Assembly: GCA_029948255.1 (NCBI GenBank)
Contig: JALIZF010001333.1
Location: 124,001 to 188,000 of the forward strand
Length of the DNA: 64,000 nt
Origin: Telmatactis stephensoni
Taxonomy: Eukaryota > Cnidaria > Anthozoa > Actiniaria > Isophelliidae
Reading direction: 5' to 3'
Below are positions 1 through 10,833 of the stretch, one piece after another (the first letter of the stretch is position 1; every line of letters starts with the position of its first letter). A program made the position numbers and the translations under genes. The notes below the pieces were generated by a model, which worked only from the letters and a program-made list of their open reading frames with translations, was not told the origin of the DNA and made no database searches.

Positions 1-21
1 TAATTCTGAATATCCATATAT

Positions 22-100
22 TGCTAGTGTACCCAGGAGCCATTTCGGTCTCAGCTTCTAGGTTCGATGATTTTGAAAGGGTCAATGTTTGTGCAAATAG
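22..100 (+). repeat. Dispersed repeat copy shared with 49.1-49.3 kb
   Basis: This segment, containing TTTCGGTCTCAGCTTCTA, recurs as its reverse complement at 49111-49162, where about 25 bases of the middle are missing. A shorter piece recurs at 49305-49335. Two copies about 49 kb apart with matching ends indicate a transposon-type repeat, but no coding capacity or class-defining terminus is visible. Confidence 0.6.
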
Positions 101-424
101 CTATATATACAGCTTCCTGGTTCTGTCAAGAGTCATAGAGAGCGCGAAATAATAATAATAAAACATTAATAGTAACAGTACATTCGTGTGGTTGGCACTA
201 CAACGCCGCTAAAACTACGGTCATAGGAATCATGAAGGGTAAAGGTAAACTTTATTTAGGCAGGGTGGCCTCACGGCTGGTATCCAGAGGGGCCCTTAGA
301 CAGAAAACAATGATGCGTTTACAAACGTTTACAAACGTAAAGGCATACGTGTGGACGGGGCTTAGCGTCATACGATGTAAAAACGTTTTCACTTATTAAA
401 TGGCGTTTTTACTTTATTTTTCAG
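101..424 (+). other. Probable intron 3' part with splice acceptor
   Basis: No coding sequence is seen. The segment ends in a pyrimidine-rich tract and TTTTTCAG, a good 3' splice site with its AG at 423-424, directly before the open frame of the next entry. The stretch at about 232-300 (GGCAGGGTGGCCTCAC) looks like a dispersed repeat, but no second full copy was found in the window. Confidence 0.55.
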
Positions 425-2375
425 CCAAGATCTAAAATCCAGTTCACTGCCGACCAAAACAGAGGGCCCTCCTGTTCCAATTATTCCCGATGACGACATT
501 GATGACGGCGACGAAAACTTTCCTCTGATCACATCGGTGTTCTCACTCGCGTCTGGTGATGAAAATGACGAAGCGGAAAGCCAAGAAGCCAAAAAGGAAG
601 CAAAGAAAGAGTCTCCAAAGGAAGTGACATCACCGGAAGTGACGTCACCGGAAGTTGGAATAAAATCACCCTGTAGCCCTCCCCAAGAAAATGGTCAAGT
701 CCCTGTAACAGGTGTAAGAGTGAGTACTACGTCTCCAAAAGCAGGTAACGCGCCCTATTATGTAGGAAAAGGGAAGCTTATTTTACCCAAAACGGAAGAA
801 AGTAAATCGAGAACGCCGTCAAAATCAGGTATGACGTTCAGTAAAATGGTGAGCATTCATCCTAATTCCAGCAACGACAGCAATGTAATCAAGAAAGGTA
901 ATCTCAACGAAACCTCAACCCAAACCTCAGTGGTTATGACCAGAAATGCAGTTAAGAAGTCTGAGTCGGCTCAAACCTCTCACGTGACCGGAAGTAGCGT
1001 AGCAGCACCAATAGCAACTACTTCCGGTGATCCGGGTCCTGTCATGGTAAACCTCTCAGGTACACTTCCATTTCTTAACGTTAAATTAGCAACTACCCAA
1101 ATCGCGGTGCCGCCGATGAATACTCCTACAAGCAGCTTATCGACTTCAGTGTTGAGCTCGAGTTCTGCACTTGTACAGTTGATCAAAAAAATAACCCCAA
1201 CCACTACCACCGTCACTCCAAGTCATGGTTCTAACGTCGTGAAAAGTGCCGTCCCAGCTCCTGCGGTAACTTCTCCCAAGAGTAAAGTTCCAATTTCGAA
1301 CCTCAAATTACAGAAACCACGTCACGTGAACATAGCGCCCGCCCCTACAACCGCCATAAGCACTACTCGTTTAATCATGGTACCTCAAACCGCATCGTCC
1401 CCTGTAGCAACAAATCAAGTTGTATCCACGACTCAAGTGGGTAGTAATGTACCACGTGTTGTCATGGTACCCAAACAATCTAGTGCTTCCTCAGTATCGA
1501 CACCCACGAGCCAAATTATGTACCTCATTGAGAACAAAACCGCTGATGGGAAGACGTTGCGTTTTCTTATTCCCGAAAATGCAAAAATTATTACCAACAC
1601 CATCGCGACCACCAACAACAACAACACAACTTCTCCCAAAACTCCTGCTGCAGTTACAATTCCTGCTGCTTCTACCACGGCAGCACAACTGATAAAAATC
1701 ATTCCTAAACCACTGCAAACTACCAATATAGTAACACAGGCACCGAAAGTAGCAGTCGCGGCTGTACCATCTACACCTACAACAGCGACGACGACAGTTA
1801 TAGGCCATGCAGGGTCACTGACAAATACCGGACCACCTGCCGTAAATACAGGGAACATAACACCACCAGAGTCAACGTCACCTACAATTAACATGACGAC
1901 CTTGACATCACCGATTAGCGAAGAAGACTCGTTAAACACACCACCTATATCGCCTGCAGATACTGAAGAACCCCCTCCTGCTGACGACTCGATGGATTCC
2001 GGTTTGAGTCCACACGAAGCAAGAATCCAGAAACTGAAAGAACTTCTCAAGAAACAAGAGGACGCGGTTGAACGACTCCGAGAAAAAAGAAAGAAGGAAA
2101 TTGAGGACATTCGAGCTTCCCCTGTTGTGACAAGTACTAACGTAGGAGTAAACAAGAGAGACAGCCCTTTTGCGGTTCCCCTGCCTCCAAAGAAATCCAG
2201 GCTGGATCAGAGTAAGCGAAAGATTACTGAAACGAGCACTCAAATATCAAAAGACGGATTCTTACCGAATTCTGAAGACCAACAGTTCGTCAAACTGGTG
2301 GGTTTGGAAAAAGTCGTGGATAAGATCAAAGCCAAGAAGATGCTTGAACTGCAACAAAGCAAGTTGTCCAACTAA
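425..2375 (+). CDS. 3'-terminal exon, Ser/Thr/Pro-rich nuclear protein (LRIF1-like?)
   Basis: The frame is open from the acceptor at 423-424 to TAA at 2373-2375 (649 codons). No ATG lies near its 5' end, only a GTG at 537, so earlier coding exons must lie upstream of the window. Most of the protein is low-complexity Ser/Thr/Pro/Val, with acidic stretches first (DDDIDDGDE). Three ordered pieces stand out: a short conserved-looking block at 1515-1592 (MYLIENKTADGKTLRFLIP), a Lys/Glu-rich coiled coil at about 2015-2110 (RIQKLKELLKKQEDAVERL), and a C-terminal FVKLVGLEKVVDKI block at about 2286-2330. Basic clusters such as PPKKSRLDQSKRK look like nuclear localisation signals. From memory, vertebrate LRIF1 (an HP1-binding chromatin factor) has comparable DGK, F-KLxGL and C-terminal LK..L...E..L..LR blocks, though the block order differs. 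The homology is weak and inferred. No AATAAA is evident just downstream. Confidence 0.75.
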
Positions 2376-2642
2376 ACTTTCTGTCATGATGGACTTTTGT
2401 TAGATTTTTTACGCCAAAAATGTTTTAGTATGCGACTAGAGTGGGTTTTTTTTTCAACTGTTAGAAATCAACGGCTTTCATGTAGTGCGCATGACTGAAG
2501 TCTTAATTGCAAGCACTAGCGACATTTGCAAACTTAGCAAAGTATTTATCTTATATATAGGTGTCAGTCTGAGATTGCTGCTACTGTCTATTCCGCGAGT
2601 GTAAACCAGGCTTATTGGCGACACGATATATTACCCAGCAAT

Positions 2643-2945
2643 CCAGAGGCGCTTTATAATAGGACAAATAAGCATTCAAGACGAGTAGAAGGCGATGCAA
2701 AGGAGAGCAAGAGCGCTTCTGGTCTCTCTTCCAGGCCAATATTGTTCTATTGATAAGATCCGGTAAAGGTCCGATGGTGAACACAACAGCCAGTCAGATA
2801 TAAGGTCACGATTCTGGCAAATGACGTCAGCTCGAGCATGGAAGTGAGATTCCTAAAGGATTTGACCAGAGGCGCTCTTGCTCTTCTATACATCGCCTTC
2901 TGCTCGCCTTGAATGGGTATTTCTCCTATTATATAGCGCCTCTGG
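2643..2945. repeat. Fold-back element, ~80-bp arms
   Basis: The arms 2643-2722 and 2866-2945 are reverse complements of each other, both bounded by CCAGAGGCGC. About 140 bp separates them. This is a MITE/fold-back-like structure in the 3' flank of the first gene. Confidence 0.8.
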
Positions 2946-3283
2946 ATTCCAGGGTATCCCTGTATATATAATCAAGCGGAATAAGTCATAGTGATTTTGT
3001 AAATTTACATTCTTTGAAACGTTTTTATTCACATTTTCCTTTTGACCTTTAACTGTGTGCTACTGAACTAGTTTATAATTTAGGTCAACAGAATTGGTAT
3101 TAGAACACTACAACATGGTTTATATTTTATATAATTTATATGGAATTACTTAGAGGAAATGAAGTAAAGGCTTGATATCCTTTTTTGGGTTGTCAAATGG
3201 AAATCATGGCTGGAAAGGCCAATGAGTGTTTTGGAAATCCTTTTGTTTGTGGCTTTGTATGCTTCTGAAGCTAATTGTCTTCT

Positions 3284-3351
3284 AAAACAAACAAACAATC
3301 AAACAAACAATCAATCAAACAAACAAATAATCAAACAATCAAACAATCAAA
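3284..3351. repeat. (CAAA/CAAT)n microsatellite
   Basis: The sequence is an imperfect tandem of AAAC and AATC tetranucleotides. Confidence 0.9.
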
Positions 3352-3775
3352 ACGCATACAGACAGACGGAATGAATTGCTGTTTTTTTCTTAAAATCAGA
3401 AGTAAGAACATATGTTTGTGATATTGAGGTCGCATTTTAATACTTTCAAATTCTTTCAAATATATGCTCCGAAAAGTAGTGTAGTGCTCCGAAAAACTTT
3501 GCAGACTATATACGACTCTCTTTGTGAAAGAGGTAGCCCTAAGCCAGGTTAAAACCGTAATTGAAACCACTTCCGTCCAGCGGTTCGCGCATACTCGTCA
3601 TGTTATCACTTGCTGTTGTAAATATGCCAACTATTTTTACTATGAGTTTTGCCGTCCTCTTTTGTTGAATTATCCAAAGAATTTCTGGTTGTCACTGTAT
3701 ACAATTACAATTGGTTACGCTTACTTACGCTCACCTATAAGCGCCCTGCTCATGCGCCCTTCTTTCCATTCTAAG

Positions 3776-3910
3776 TAGCTTTAAATACCCTTAAAACGGA
3801 GCAATGATAGAAAGATGGGGGTAAAGAGCGCATCGTCGGCTTCCTAAGAAACCAGCATTCAGCTGAAGGAACTGCCGACGCTAAATATAGTGCTTTACTT
3901 TTTTTACCTT
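3776..3910 (-). repeat. Dispersed repeat, inverted copy of 18688-18821
   Basis: The reverse complement closely matches 18688-18821. Shared blocks include GCACTATATTTAGCGTCGG, GTTCCTTCAGCTGAA and TTTTAAGGG-ATTTAAAGC. No coding content is seen. It may be a short non-autonomous element. Confidence 0.7.
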
Positions 3911-4724
3911 CAACTAACCACACAGAGTTGAACATTTGATATTGTGTACAAATACATCCTTTAGCCAAGAGAGCATAAATGTCAAGATCATGAATGTCCC
4001 TTTATTGAGCAAAGGCAACGTCGGACTCATCATTCCCGGACGACAGTGAGTGCTGTAACGTGCGTTTTTACAAAATATGAAATCTGTTAAGTTTTTGACT
4101 TGTCTTGCCCGCTAGAAAGTGAAATTGAAAGCGTTTTCTCTTTCCCATTCCGATATTTTTGTTTTCCAATATTGCGGCGTTTTGCTCGTTTTATTTATCG
4201 AAACATTAGTCTAAGCAACGTAACTGGTGCAAAAATCGTTTTAATCAGTTTAGATGAAGCTTGTCAATCCTTAAAGTCAGTTCTTAAAATGAATTGTGCA
4301 CCGCGCACTTCTCTGCGCATAGCTCGAAAAGCACTAAATTACGAATTTGTGAACGTTGTCATTCAAATATGAATAAAGGCACGGAAATACTGACAACAAA
4401 ATTTCGCGCAACATTGTTGCGTTGCAAGTTGCAGAGCAAATGTTGCTCGTATTACACCTCGTGCGCAACAAATTATCCTCGTTGCACAGAGTAGAAGTGG
4501 GGATGGCAGGTTATTATCAAGTAGAACTACCAAGAGGCTGGGTCAAGGGTTAAGGGACGTATGAAAAATTTTCACACATTGGTAGGGGTTCTTAAAAATT
4601 CTGAGTGAACATTTACAAAATCCACCCCCCCCCCCCCCTTTTCTCCTTCCAATGTGTCTTTATGGAAAAGGAACTCGAGCAAATGTGGGCATCAGAAATT
4701 CTTTAGCTTGTACACTTCAGTACT

Positions 4725-4730
4725 TTTATT
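4725..4730 (-). promoter_or_regulatory. Candidate poly(A) signal for the GPCR
   Basis: AATAAA occurs on the minus strand about 400 nt after the GPCR stop codon. It is the nearest canonical hexamer seen. There is no transcript evidence. Confidence 0.3.
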
Positions 4731-5128
4731 AACGTTGCTGCGTGTGACGTCCTTAAAAAGTATGCCGTTGCGCGGTAGAGCCTTTATCATTTGCGAAGGT
4801 CACTTTTGTGCTGGAACTTGGTTTGCAGCGTCGAAACTGTTCGTGTATGTGTTAGCTCTACATTCTCCACAATTTGCAAAGAAATACGAGTGATTGAAAT
4901 TATCTTCCAGCTGCGCTGTATCAACAGTTCTACACATTGCGTTAATTTCTTTTATATTACACGAACAATATCCTATAATACTGAAACCAATGTATTTTGA
5001 ATGATCGCTGTTTGCTCTCTGGTAGTCCCCCGACAACCTTGATATACTGTAAGTCTATTCATATTTATATTTAAACTGTATGTCTATAGATACTCGGAAT
5101 AATGGACGGGCTGCCAATTTCTTTCATA

Positions 5129-6802
5129 CTAAGTATTTGGCTGTGTATTAGTGTCATTATGACTATTGACAACCACTGTTCTTCTACAGCAAAAATATCT
5201 CGATTTCAGTTTCCTTCCTACAGTGCCATAGATGACCGGGTCAATACATGCCTTGATGAGGACTGGGTAGAATGTCAAAACCGCTGACCCCTGGGGAAAT
5301 GGGTTTGATGCCAGAACAAACTCGATCAAGAAAAACTGGACATGCTGTGGCAGCATACATAGAGCAAATGTTATCACCATGGTTACGATCACCAAGACAA
5401 CTCTTTTGTCTCTCTTTTTGCGAGGACTTTGGTTTTGTGGGCTTTCGTAGTGCCTTTCAATCTCAAGTCGAGACCTCCTCAGAAAAAGTGCAAGTTTCAG
5501 ATAATAGATAGTTGTTACCAAGAATGGCAAGATATACTGAAGTACTATATTGCAACCATAGTATATTCTTCGTTGTATTAACTTGACTTGCTGTCCTTCA
5601 ATGCATCCCCGTGGAAGTAAGTCTTCTCTAACTGCGACGGGTAAAGTAAGTCCAATGGATGCCACCCATATTATTGCAATACTGCTGATCATCTTTGTAA
5701 AAGTTGGTCTAGGCTTGAAAGGGAATGCAATAGCATTGTACTGCTGTATTGATATTCCCATCAAAGTAAAGACGATTCCATACTGGTAGAATATAGTCAA
5801 GCTAAAGACAACATGACAAGTGAATATCACTTTACCCATGATGAAGAAAGCCATGGGTGTAAGCGTTAGCAGCATAAAGACATTGATAATGCACAAATGC
5901 ATGAGAAAGATTTCGTTTGTCCGCAGCTTCTTCAAAGCCTTGAACGCGTCCACGAATACGTAGATATTTCCCGCACATCCAACTAAAAACGCTAGAATGT
6001 AAAACGCTAGAGTGTAGTCCACGTTAATCCAGTGCTTTTGCGTGTTTGACTGCGAACGCTTTGTTGGTGTAATATTTGAAGAATTCCTGTTAAAAGAATC
6101 GTTGATGTACAATGAATTTAATGTTAAGATAGTTGTGTGAGGAACCGGAATGGCTTTATCATCGTGCAGTGTGCTTAGTATTGTGGAACCTGGACTAACT
6201 TGAGTTGTATATAAAGGCATTAGTGATGGACCAACTTGATGTGTATATGAAGGCACTGGTGATGGACCAACTTGATGTGTATATGAAGGCACTGGTGATT
6301 TATCTTCGTCAAATCCTATCGACGATACAGGCATTATTTCTGACAAGGTTGGACGAATTTGTGGTTTCCAATCTGTTGTGGGAGTGACATTTGTCACTGA
6401 GGAATTGATACTTGACAAATCGTCCAAACCAAGCACTTCTCTAACCACTCTATCATGCGTTAACAAACGTAGTTCTTCAGTAGATTGGAAAATCACCTGC
6501 TTTGTCTTTGTTTTGAATATGATTGAGTGTATCCTCGGAAGTTCTAAAATTCGCGTTGCAGTCCCAGAAATCTTCAACGTTTCTTTCGTTACCATCTTCA
6601 AGAACTTTCCATCTGAATCGTACTTACCAGGCAAAATATTTTTGCGCGAGCTTGAATTTTGAGGAATCGTCATACTCGGTTTAATTATCTCTTTGTAGTT
6701 GAAAGGAAAGCTTGTATTTGATGACTGAGAAGGATTCACTTCGTAAAAGACTGCCATCGCAATTCTTACGACAACGAAGTACCTTACCATAGATGAAAAC
6801 AT
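5129..6802 (-). CDS. Rhodopsin-family (class A) orphan GPCR, single exon
   Basis: A complete intronless 557-residue receptor, predicted at the plasma membrane. The N-terminus is weakly hydrophobic (possible signal peptide). A ~260-residue ectodomain follows, rich in Ser/Thr, with N-glycosylation sequons (N29, N49, N133, N234, N240) and three 12-residue repeats at 169-204. Seven membrane segments lie at about 262-286, 296-320, 326-352, 371-391, 413-440, 468-494 and 507-526. Class A marks present are N279 (1.50), C329 with C400 (disulfide), W379, P426, CMLP 482-485 and DPVIY 521-525; Cys538-539 may be palmitoylated. Unusual features are N307 in place of the conserved D2.50 and QQY (353-355) in place of DRY, so R3.50 is missing. 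Cnidarians have many intronless class A receptors. The ligand is unknown, and the sequence suggests no particular subfamily. The ATG at 6802 gives the longest frame; Met5 is an alternative start. Confidence 0.9.
   Translation of the reverse strand: MFSSMVRYFVVVRIAMAVFYEVNPSQSSNTSFPFNYKEIIKPSMTIPQNSSSRKNILPGKYDSDGKFLKMVTKETLKISGTATRILELPRIHSIIFKTKTKQVIFQSTEELRLLTHDRVVREVLGLDDLSSINSSVTNVTPTTDWKPQIRPTLSEIMPVSSIGFDEDKSPVPSYTHQVGPSPVPSYTHQVGPSLMPLYTTQVSPGSTILSTLHDDKAIPVPHTTILTLNSLYINDSFNRNSSNITPTKRSQSNTQKHWINVDYTLAFYILAFLVGCAGNIYVFVDAFKALKKLRTNEIFLMHLCIINVFMLLTLTPMAFFIMGKVIFTCHVVFSLTIFYQYGIVFTLMGISIQQYNAIAFPFKPRPTFTKMISSIAIIWVASIGLTLPVAVREDLLPRGCIEGQQVKLIQRRIYYGCNIVLQYILPFLVTTIYYLKLALFLRRSRLEIERHYESPQNQSPRKKRDKRVVLVIVTMVITFALCMLPQHVQFFLIEFVLASNPFPQGSAVLTFYPVLIKACIDPVIYGTVGRKLKSRYFCCRRTVVVNSHNDTNTQPNT
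6191..6298 (-). repeat. 36-bp in-frame repeat in the GPCR ectodomain
   Basis: Three tandem 36-bp units encode SPVPSYTHQVGP twice and a diverged SLMPLYTTQVSP. The first two copies are almost identical at DNA level, so the expansion looks recent. Confidence 0.9.
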
Positions 6803-7749
6803 TGTTATAAACCCAACATGCAGGCTGTCTCAAATACCTAGCTAAAGCATCCTGTACTACAAATGATATAATGGTATAATGAGATGTTTCCTATTGGTAC
6901 GTTCGTCCAATCGTTAGCGATCTCTCTTGAAATTCAATTAAAAAGCTTTAATCGTCCCTACAGCGATTTCTATCTTGTTTCCCATAAATCGTCATCTTCA
7001 TATCAAACGATGATTTTTAATTACATCTTTTGCTCATCTGAAGGACTTCAGGAAGACATATCAGGAAACACTCCTTGATTTTCTTGCATAAGAGATGTGT
7101 TGCCGGCTTTGAAGCAGACCACCGCTTTCTTAGTTAAATCTGTTTTATCCTAAATATCAAAATGTCAGAATGAGTTCAATGATAAGAAAATGCTAATTAT
7201 GCCAACATTTATGTAATTTCTGTTTCGTATTAAGTTTATCTGCATGGCGCTTTTCACGATGTCCTGTAATTTCTGCTTCGCACGATGTCTTGCGCTCCTT
7301 CTACTGTACAACGTATTCAAAACGAATACACTGTTTTTTCCTTCAATCTTGACTCCTCAATCTAGACCACTATGCACTAGAACTGTAAATTTTGTGTACC
7401 ATCTTGTGTACTCAGCTTCAATAAAATATACATATTACACTTTGGATTCTAACTGCTGCTTGCTTGATAATTGCACTTTTTTGGCTTTGCATTGATAGAA
7501 GATTGCGTGAAAAAGTTTTTAACGATTCATATGTTAAGTTTTTATTACCTGTAGCCAGGTATGGCAAGAAACCAATCGAAATAACAGATCTAATATTCTG
7601 CGCTAGTTTAAGATTCTCCGAAGAAGGCGTTCACTATTTGGTAAAGTCAGCTTGTTGGTCGATTTTGGATTCACTAATTCTTACACTAGCGCGTGTTTTC
7701 TCTTGGAAATGAAAGTAGAATTCTGTCATAGAATTCTACTATTTCTATT
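6803..7749. other. Intergenic, nothing recognised
   Basis: This is the upstream (5') side of the GPCR. It is AT-rich with only short chance frames. No clear promoter motif or repeat copy was identified. Confidence 0.5.
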
Positions 7750-7876
7750 CTATTTCTTAAAATTTCTACGGACTTTACATATAAATCACTATAATTTTGT
7801 CAATTTCTACGGTAGAAATTAACAAAATGATAGTGGTTCATATGTAAAGTCTGCCTGTAGATATGTCAAGAAATAG
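7750..7876. repeat. Short inverted-repeat element (~127 bp)
   Basis: CTATTTCTTAAAA...GGACTTTACATAT on the left pairs with ATATGTAAAGTCTG...CAAGAAATAG on the right, around a short centre. It is MITE-like. Confidence 0.7.
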
Positions 7877-8130
7877 CACAAGTCATCGAAAAAAGAGATC
7901 TAATAGCCCGCGCTAGTTTTTGAGGACCTCGGAAAAAGTGTTTTTTATTTGCTAAAGTCGACTTGTTAGGCCTATTATATTCTAACACCTTTTGGCTTAT
8001 GTTTGCTTTTCTTGGAAATGAAAGTAGAAATGTTATTCCCTGTGATATCATATTGACAATCAGCTCAATCTTCAGGACTTACCATATGAAAACAATAATA
8101 CTTCATTGGTTTTGCAATCAACGTACGTAC

Positions 8131-8393
8131 AAAAAGATGACACTATATTACATTTCTTGACTGAGCAAGTCATTTTTTTGCGTTTGAATTGATGGTAGAT
8201 GACAAACACACCCTGGACTGAGGTCGCACAAATATAAAATTATTAAGAACAAAAAGATGACACTATGTTACATTTCTTGACTGAACAAATCATTTTTTCG
8301 TGTTTGAATTGATGGTAGATGACAAACACACCTTATGTTTGTTTTGACAATGCTGGACTGAGATCGCACAAATATAAAATCATTAAGGATTCG
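8131..8393 (+). repeat. Direct tandem duplication, 120-bp period
   Basis: Segment 8131-8250 is repeated at 8251-8393, both beginning AAAAAGATGACACTAT. The second copy carries about 25 extra bases (TTATGTTTGTTTTGACAATG...). Most other positions match. Confidence 0.85.
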
Positions 8394-8647
8394 ACACGAG
8401 ATGTAATCTGTAAGGTGCATCGTACATCCCTACACATCCTACATTTTTACATGTTAAGCTGCAGCGGCATAAATATGAAGCTAGAGTTTTCTAAAAAATA
8501 TTCTAGAATGCATGAAATAAAAAATAAACACAACACTACAGCTGATGAAACGTAATTACAAGAAAATTCTAATATCCTACATTAGAGTTTATTCAAAAAG
8601 GTGTTACCTCGAAATTATTCGGAAATGAAGTAAAAAACACTGTTGGA

Positions 8648-9469
8648 TTAAGGTGTTTCAAAGTAGTTGTTGACGCGCTACACCTCTCATTCTAAATTCG
8701 CGATTTCATGGACTTCTTCTCGTCGGATCAAAATATCCTTTGGACCAATTATCAAGCAAAGGTTGAATGTTTGAATGATAGTAATTTTAAGTCAATCTGT
8801 GTTTTTACAGCAAAGATAATCAATGATCGTTTAAATCAGTCTTTCTAAAATATCTCCCGTTTACGATGAGCTTTTGAAAAACAAAAACATAGGCCTAAAA
8901 CTTGACATTCATGCACACATACTTATAGTAAAATCAGAGAGTTTAAACAGAGCGATTTTGAGTACTAGACGCAAACATTTTTTATGCGTATTTTGCGTCG
9001 CAAAAACGAAGGTATAGCTTGTCATGCAGAAAAGAAATACTCGGCGCTCAAACATATGCGCCAAAATACTGAAAACATGTTGCTATATTGTAGTTCTTTC
9101 TCTCTGGTAAATTGCACTGGTTTAAGTGTTCATTTGGCGGAGTTATGATTTTTCTTCTGATAGTATGTGGGATTCACTAACTGCGACAATTTTAACTTTC
9201 AAGCGGCGTAAGACATATCTCTTCAAGTCTTTACTGTTTAGAGCCCCGAAAATCACGGATATACTTACTCAAAGTATCATAAAACACGCAGCAGAAATTT
9301 ATTAAATTTGATGTAAAGCAACATTTTTAAATTTCACTTTAATACAGCTAGTGCTTCAAACGCGCCGGAGTAGAATCAAACCCGTGTGTACAAATGCATG
9401 ACGATGGCGTGATGCTTGCTAATTATGTCACGCTACATTTCTTCGCGCCCGTTACGACGCATTTGCATA
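8648..9469 (+). repeat. Left terminal inverted repeat
   Basis: It begins TTAAGGTGTTTCAAAG and ends GCATTTGCATA. It pairs base for base, with few differences, with 9869-10695. Confidence 0.85.
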
Positions 9470-9497
9470 TAGTGCCTTTACACTTCATTTCGATGCA

Positions 9498-9833
9498 ATG
9501 CCTGCAACTAAAAGTTCGAGAAGTAAGAAAAACCGTAGACTTGCTGCACATTTGGCAAGAGAAAAAAGATGGGAGAATGTTTTGGACTGTGGCGCGGATG
9601 CGGAAGAATGTTGCACGGAGCCTCCAGTGCTACGTTCCTAATTCCCACAGGAAAACGTAGAAGGGAATTACATTGTAAATTTGAAAGTACTGTCAGAAGG
9701 CCTCAAATTGCCCCTAATTGTCTCGCCTTTGACTTCACCTCTTATAATTTTACATTTTAAAATTTCGTACAATTATGCTATTTTATTGGAGGAGCCGCAA
9801 CTAATTTTTCCAATTTCGAGTTTTGTGTGATCC
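9498..9833 (+). pseudogene. Transposase N-terminal remnant, possibly MULE
   Basis: From ATG at 9498 one frame runs to TGA at 9833, broken only by a TAA at 9639-9641. The first 47 residues are basic then Cys/Glu-rich (MPATKSSRSKKNRRLAAHLA, then REKRWENVLDCGADAEECC). Just past the stop, TTCCCACAG|G resembles a splice acceptor and leads into ENVEGNYIVNLKVLSEGL. The basic start followed by an I-V-x-L..L...L stretch recalls the N-terminal part of Mutator-type transposases seen in cnidarian genomes. That match is from memory and weak. The catalytic core is absent, consistent with internal deletion. Confidence 0.4.
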
Positions 9834-9868
9834 TTTCAGTATAGTTCCTAGTTCAAATAAAACCACGG

Positions 9869-10695
9869 TATGCAAATGCGTCGTAACACGGGTGCGAAGG
9901 AATGTAGCGTGACATAATTAGCAAGCATCACACCATCGTCATGCATTTGTACACACGGGTTTGATTCTACCCCGGCGCGTTTGAAGCACTAGCTGTATTA
10001 AAGTGAAATTTAAAAATGTTGCTTTAAATACCGTCAAATTTAATAAATTTCTGCTGCGTGTTTTATGATACTTTGAGTAAGTATATCCGTGATTTTGGGC
10101 TCTAAACAGTGATGACTTGAAGAGATATCTCTTACGCCGCTTGAAAGTTAAAATTGTCGCAGTTAGTGAATCCCACATACTATCAGAAGAAAAATCATAA
10201 CTCCGCCAAATGAACACTTAAACCAGTGCAATTTACCAGAGAGAAAGAACTACAATATAGCAACGTGTTTTCAGTATTTTGGCGCATATGTTTGAGCGCC
10301 GAGTATTTCTTTTCTGCATGACAAGCTATACCTTCGTTTTTGCGACGCAAAATACGCATAAAAAATGTTTGCGTCTAGTACTCGAAATCGCTCTGTTTAA
10401 ACTCTCTGATTTTACTATAAGTATGTGTGCATGAATGTGAAGTTTTAGGCCTATGTTTTTGTTTTTCAAAAGCTCATCGTAAACGGGAGATATTATAGAA
10501 AGACTGATTTAAACGATCATTGATTATCTTTGCTGTAAAAACACAGATTGACTTAAAATTACTATCATTCAAACATTCAACCTTTGCTTGATAATTGGTC
10601 CAAAGGATATTTTGATCCGACGAGAAGAAGTCCATGAAATCGCGAATTTAGAATGAGAGGTGTAGCGCGTCAACAACTACTTTGAAACACCTTAA
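9869..10695 (-). repeat. Right terminal inverted repeat
   Basis: Reverse complement of 8648-9469, with small indels such as extra bases near 10030. Confidence 0.85.
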
Positions 10696-10833
10696 AGGAT
10701 TTCTGATGTGTGAAAAATCACTTAGCAACGTCAACATTAATAGTGGAATTATAATATTTTAAACAGGGACGATACAGGGGGTCTAGTTATTGGTTGAGAT
10801 TTTTCTACCTTCGAATCGAATCATCATCGACAT

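Larger units (their letters stand above)
2376..5128. other. Intergenic, between convergent genes
   Basis: This holds the 3' flanks of the exon on the left and the GPCR on the right. Repeats recognised here are a fold-back (2643-2945), a CAAA/CAAT microsatellite (3284-3351), one copy of a dispersed repeat (3776-3910) and a C-run near 4625-4639. I see no convincing gene. Confidence 0.6.
8648..10695. mobile_element. DNA transposon with ~820-bp TIRs (MULE-like, deleted)
   Basis: The left arm 8648-9469 is the reverse complement of the right arm 9869-10695, nearly identical throughout apart from small indels. Arms this long and this similar define one mobile unit rather than chance palindromy. The 399-bp centre (9470-9868) carries a short coding remnant. 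Long TIRs around a truncated transposase N-terminus are typical of Mutator-like elements. Target duplication is uncertain: an imperfect 9-bp match (AAAAAACAC at 8632-8640 against AAAAATCAC at 10713-10721) lies just outside the arms. The element is non-autonomous as it stands. Confidence 0.8.

Noticed and set aside
1433..2155. 240-codon antisense ORF within the first gene's exon
   Set aside because: It lies opposite a better-supported coding frame and mirrors its low-complexity composition; no independent motif or splice context.
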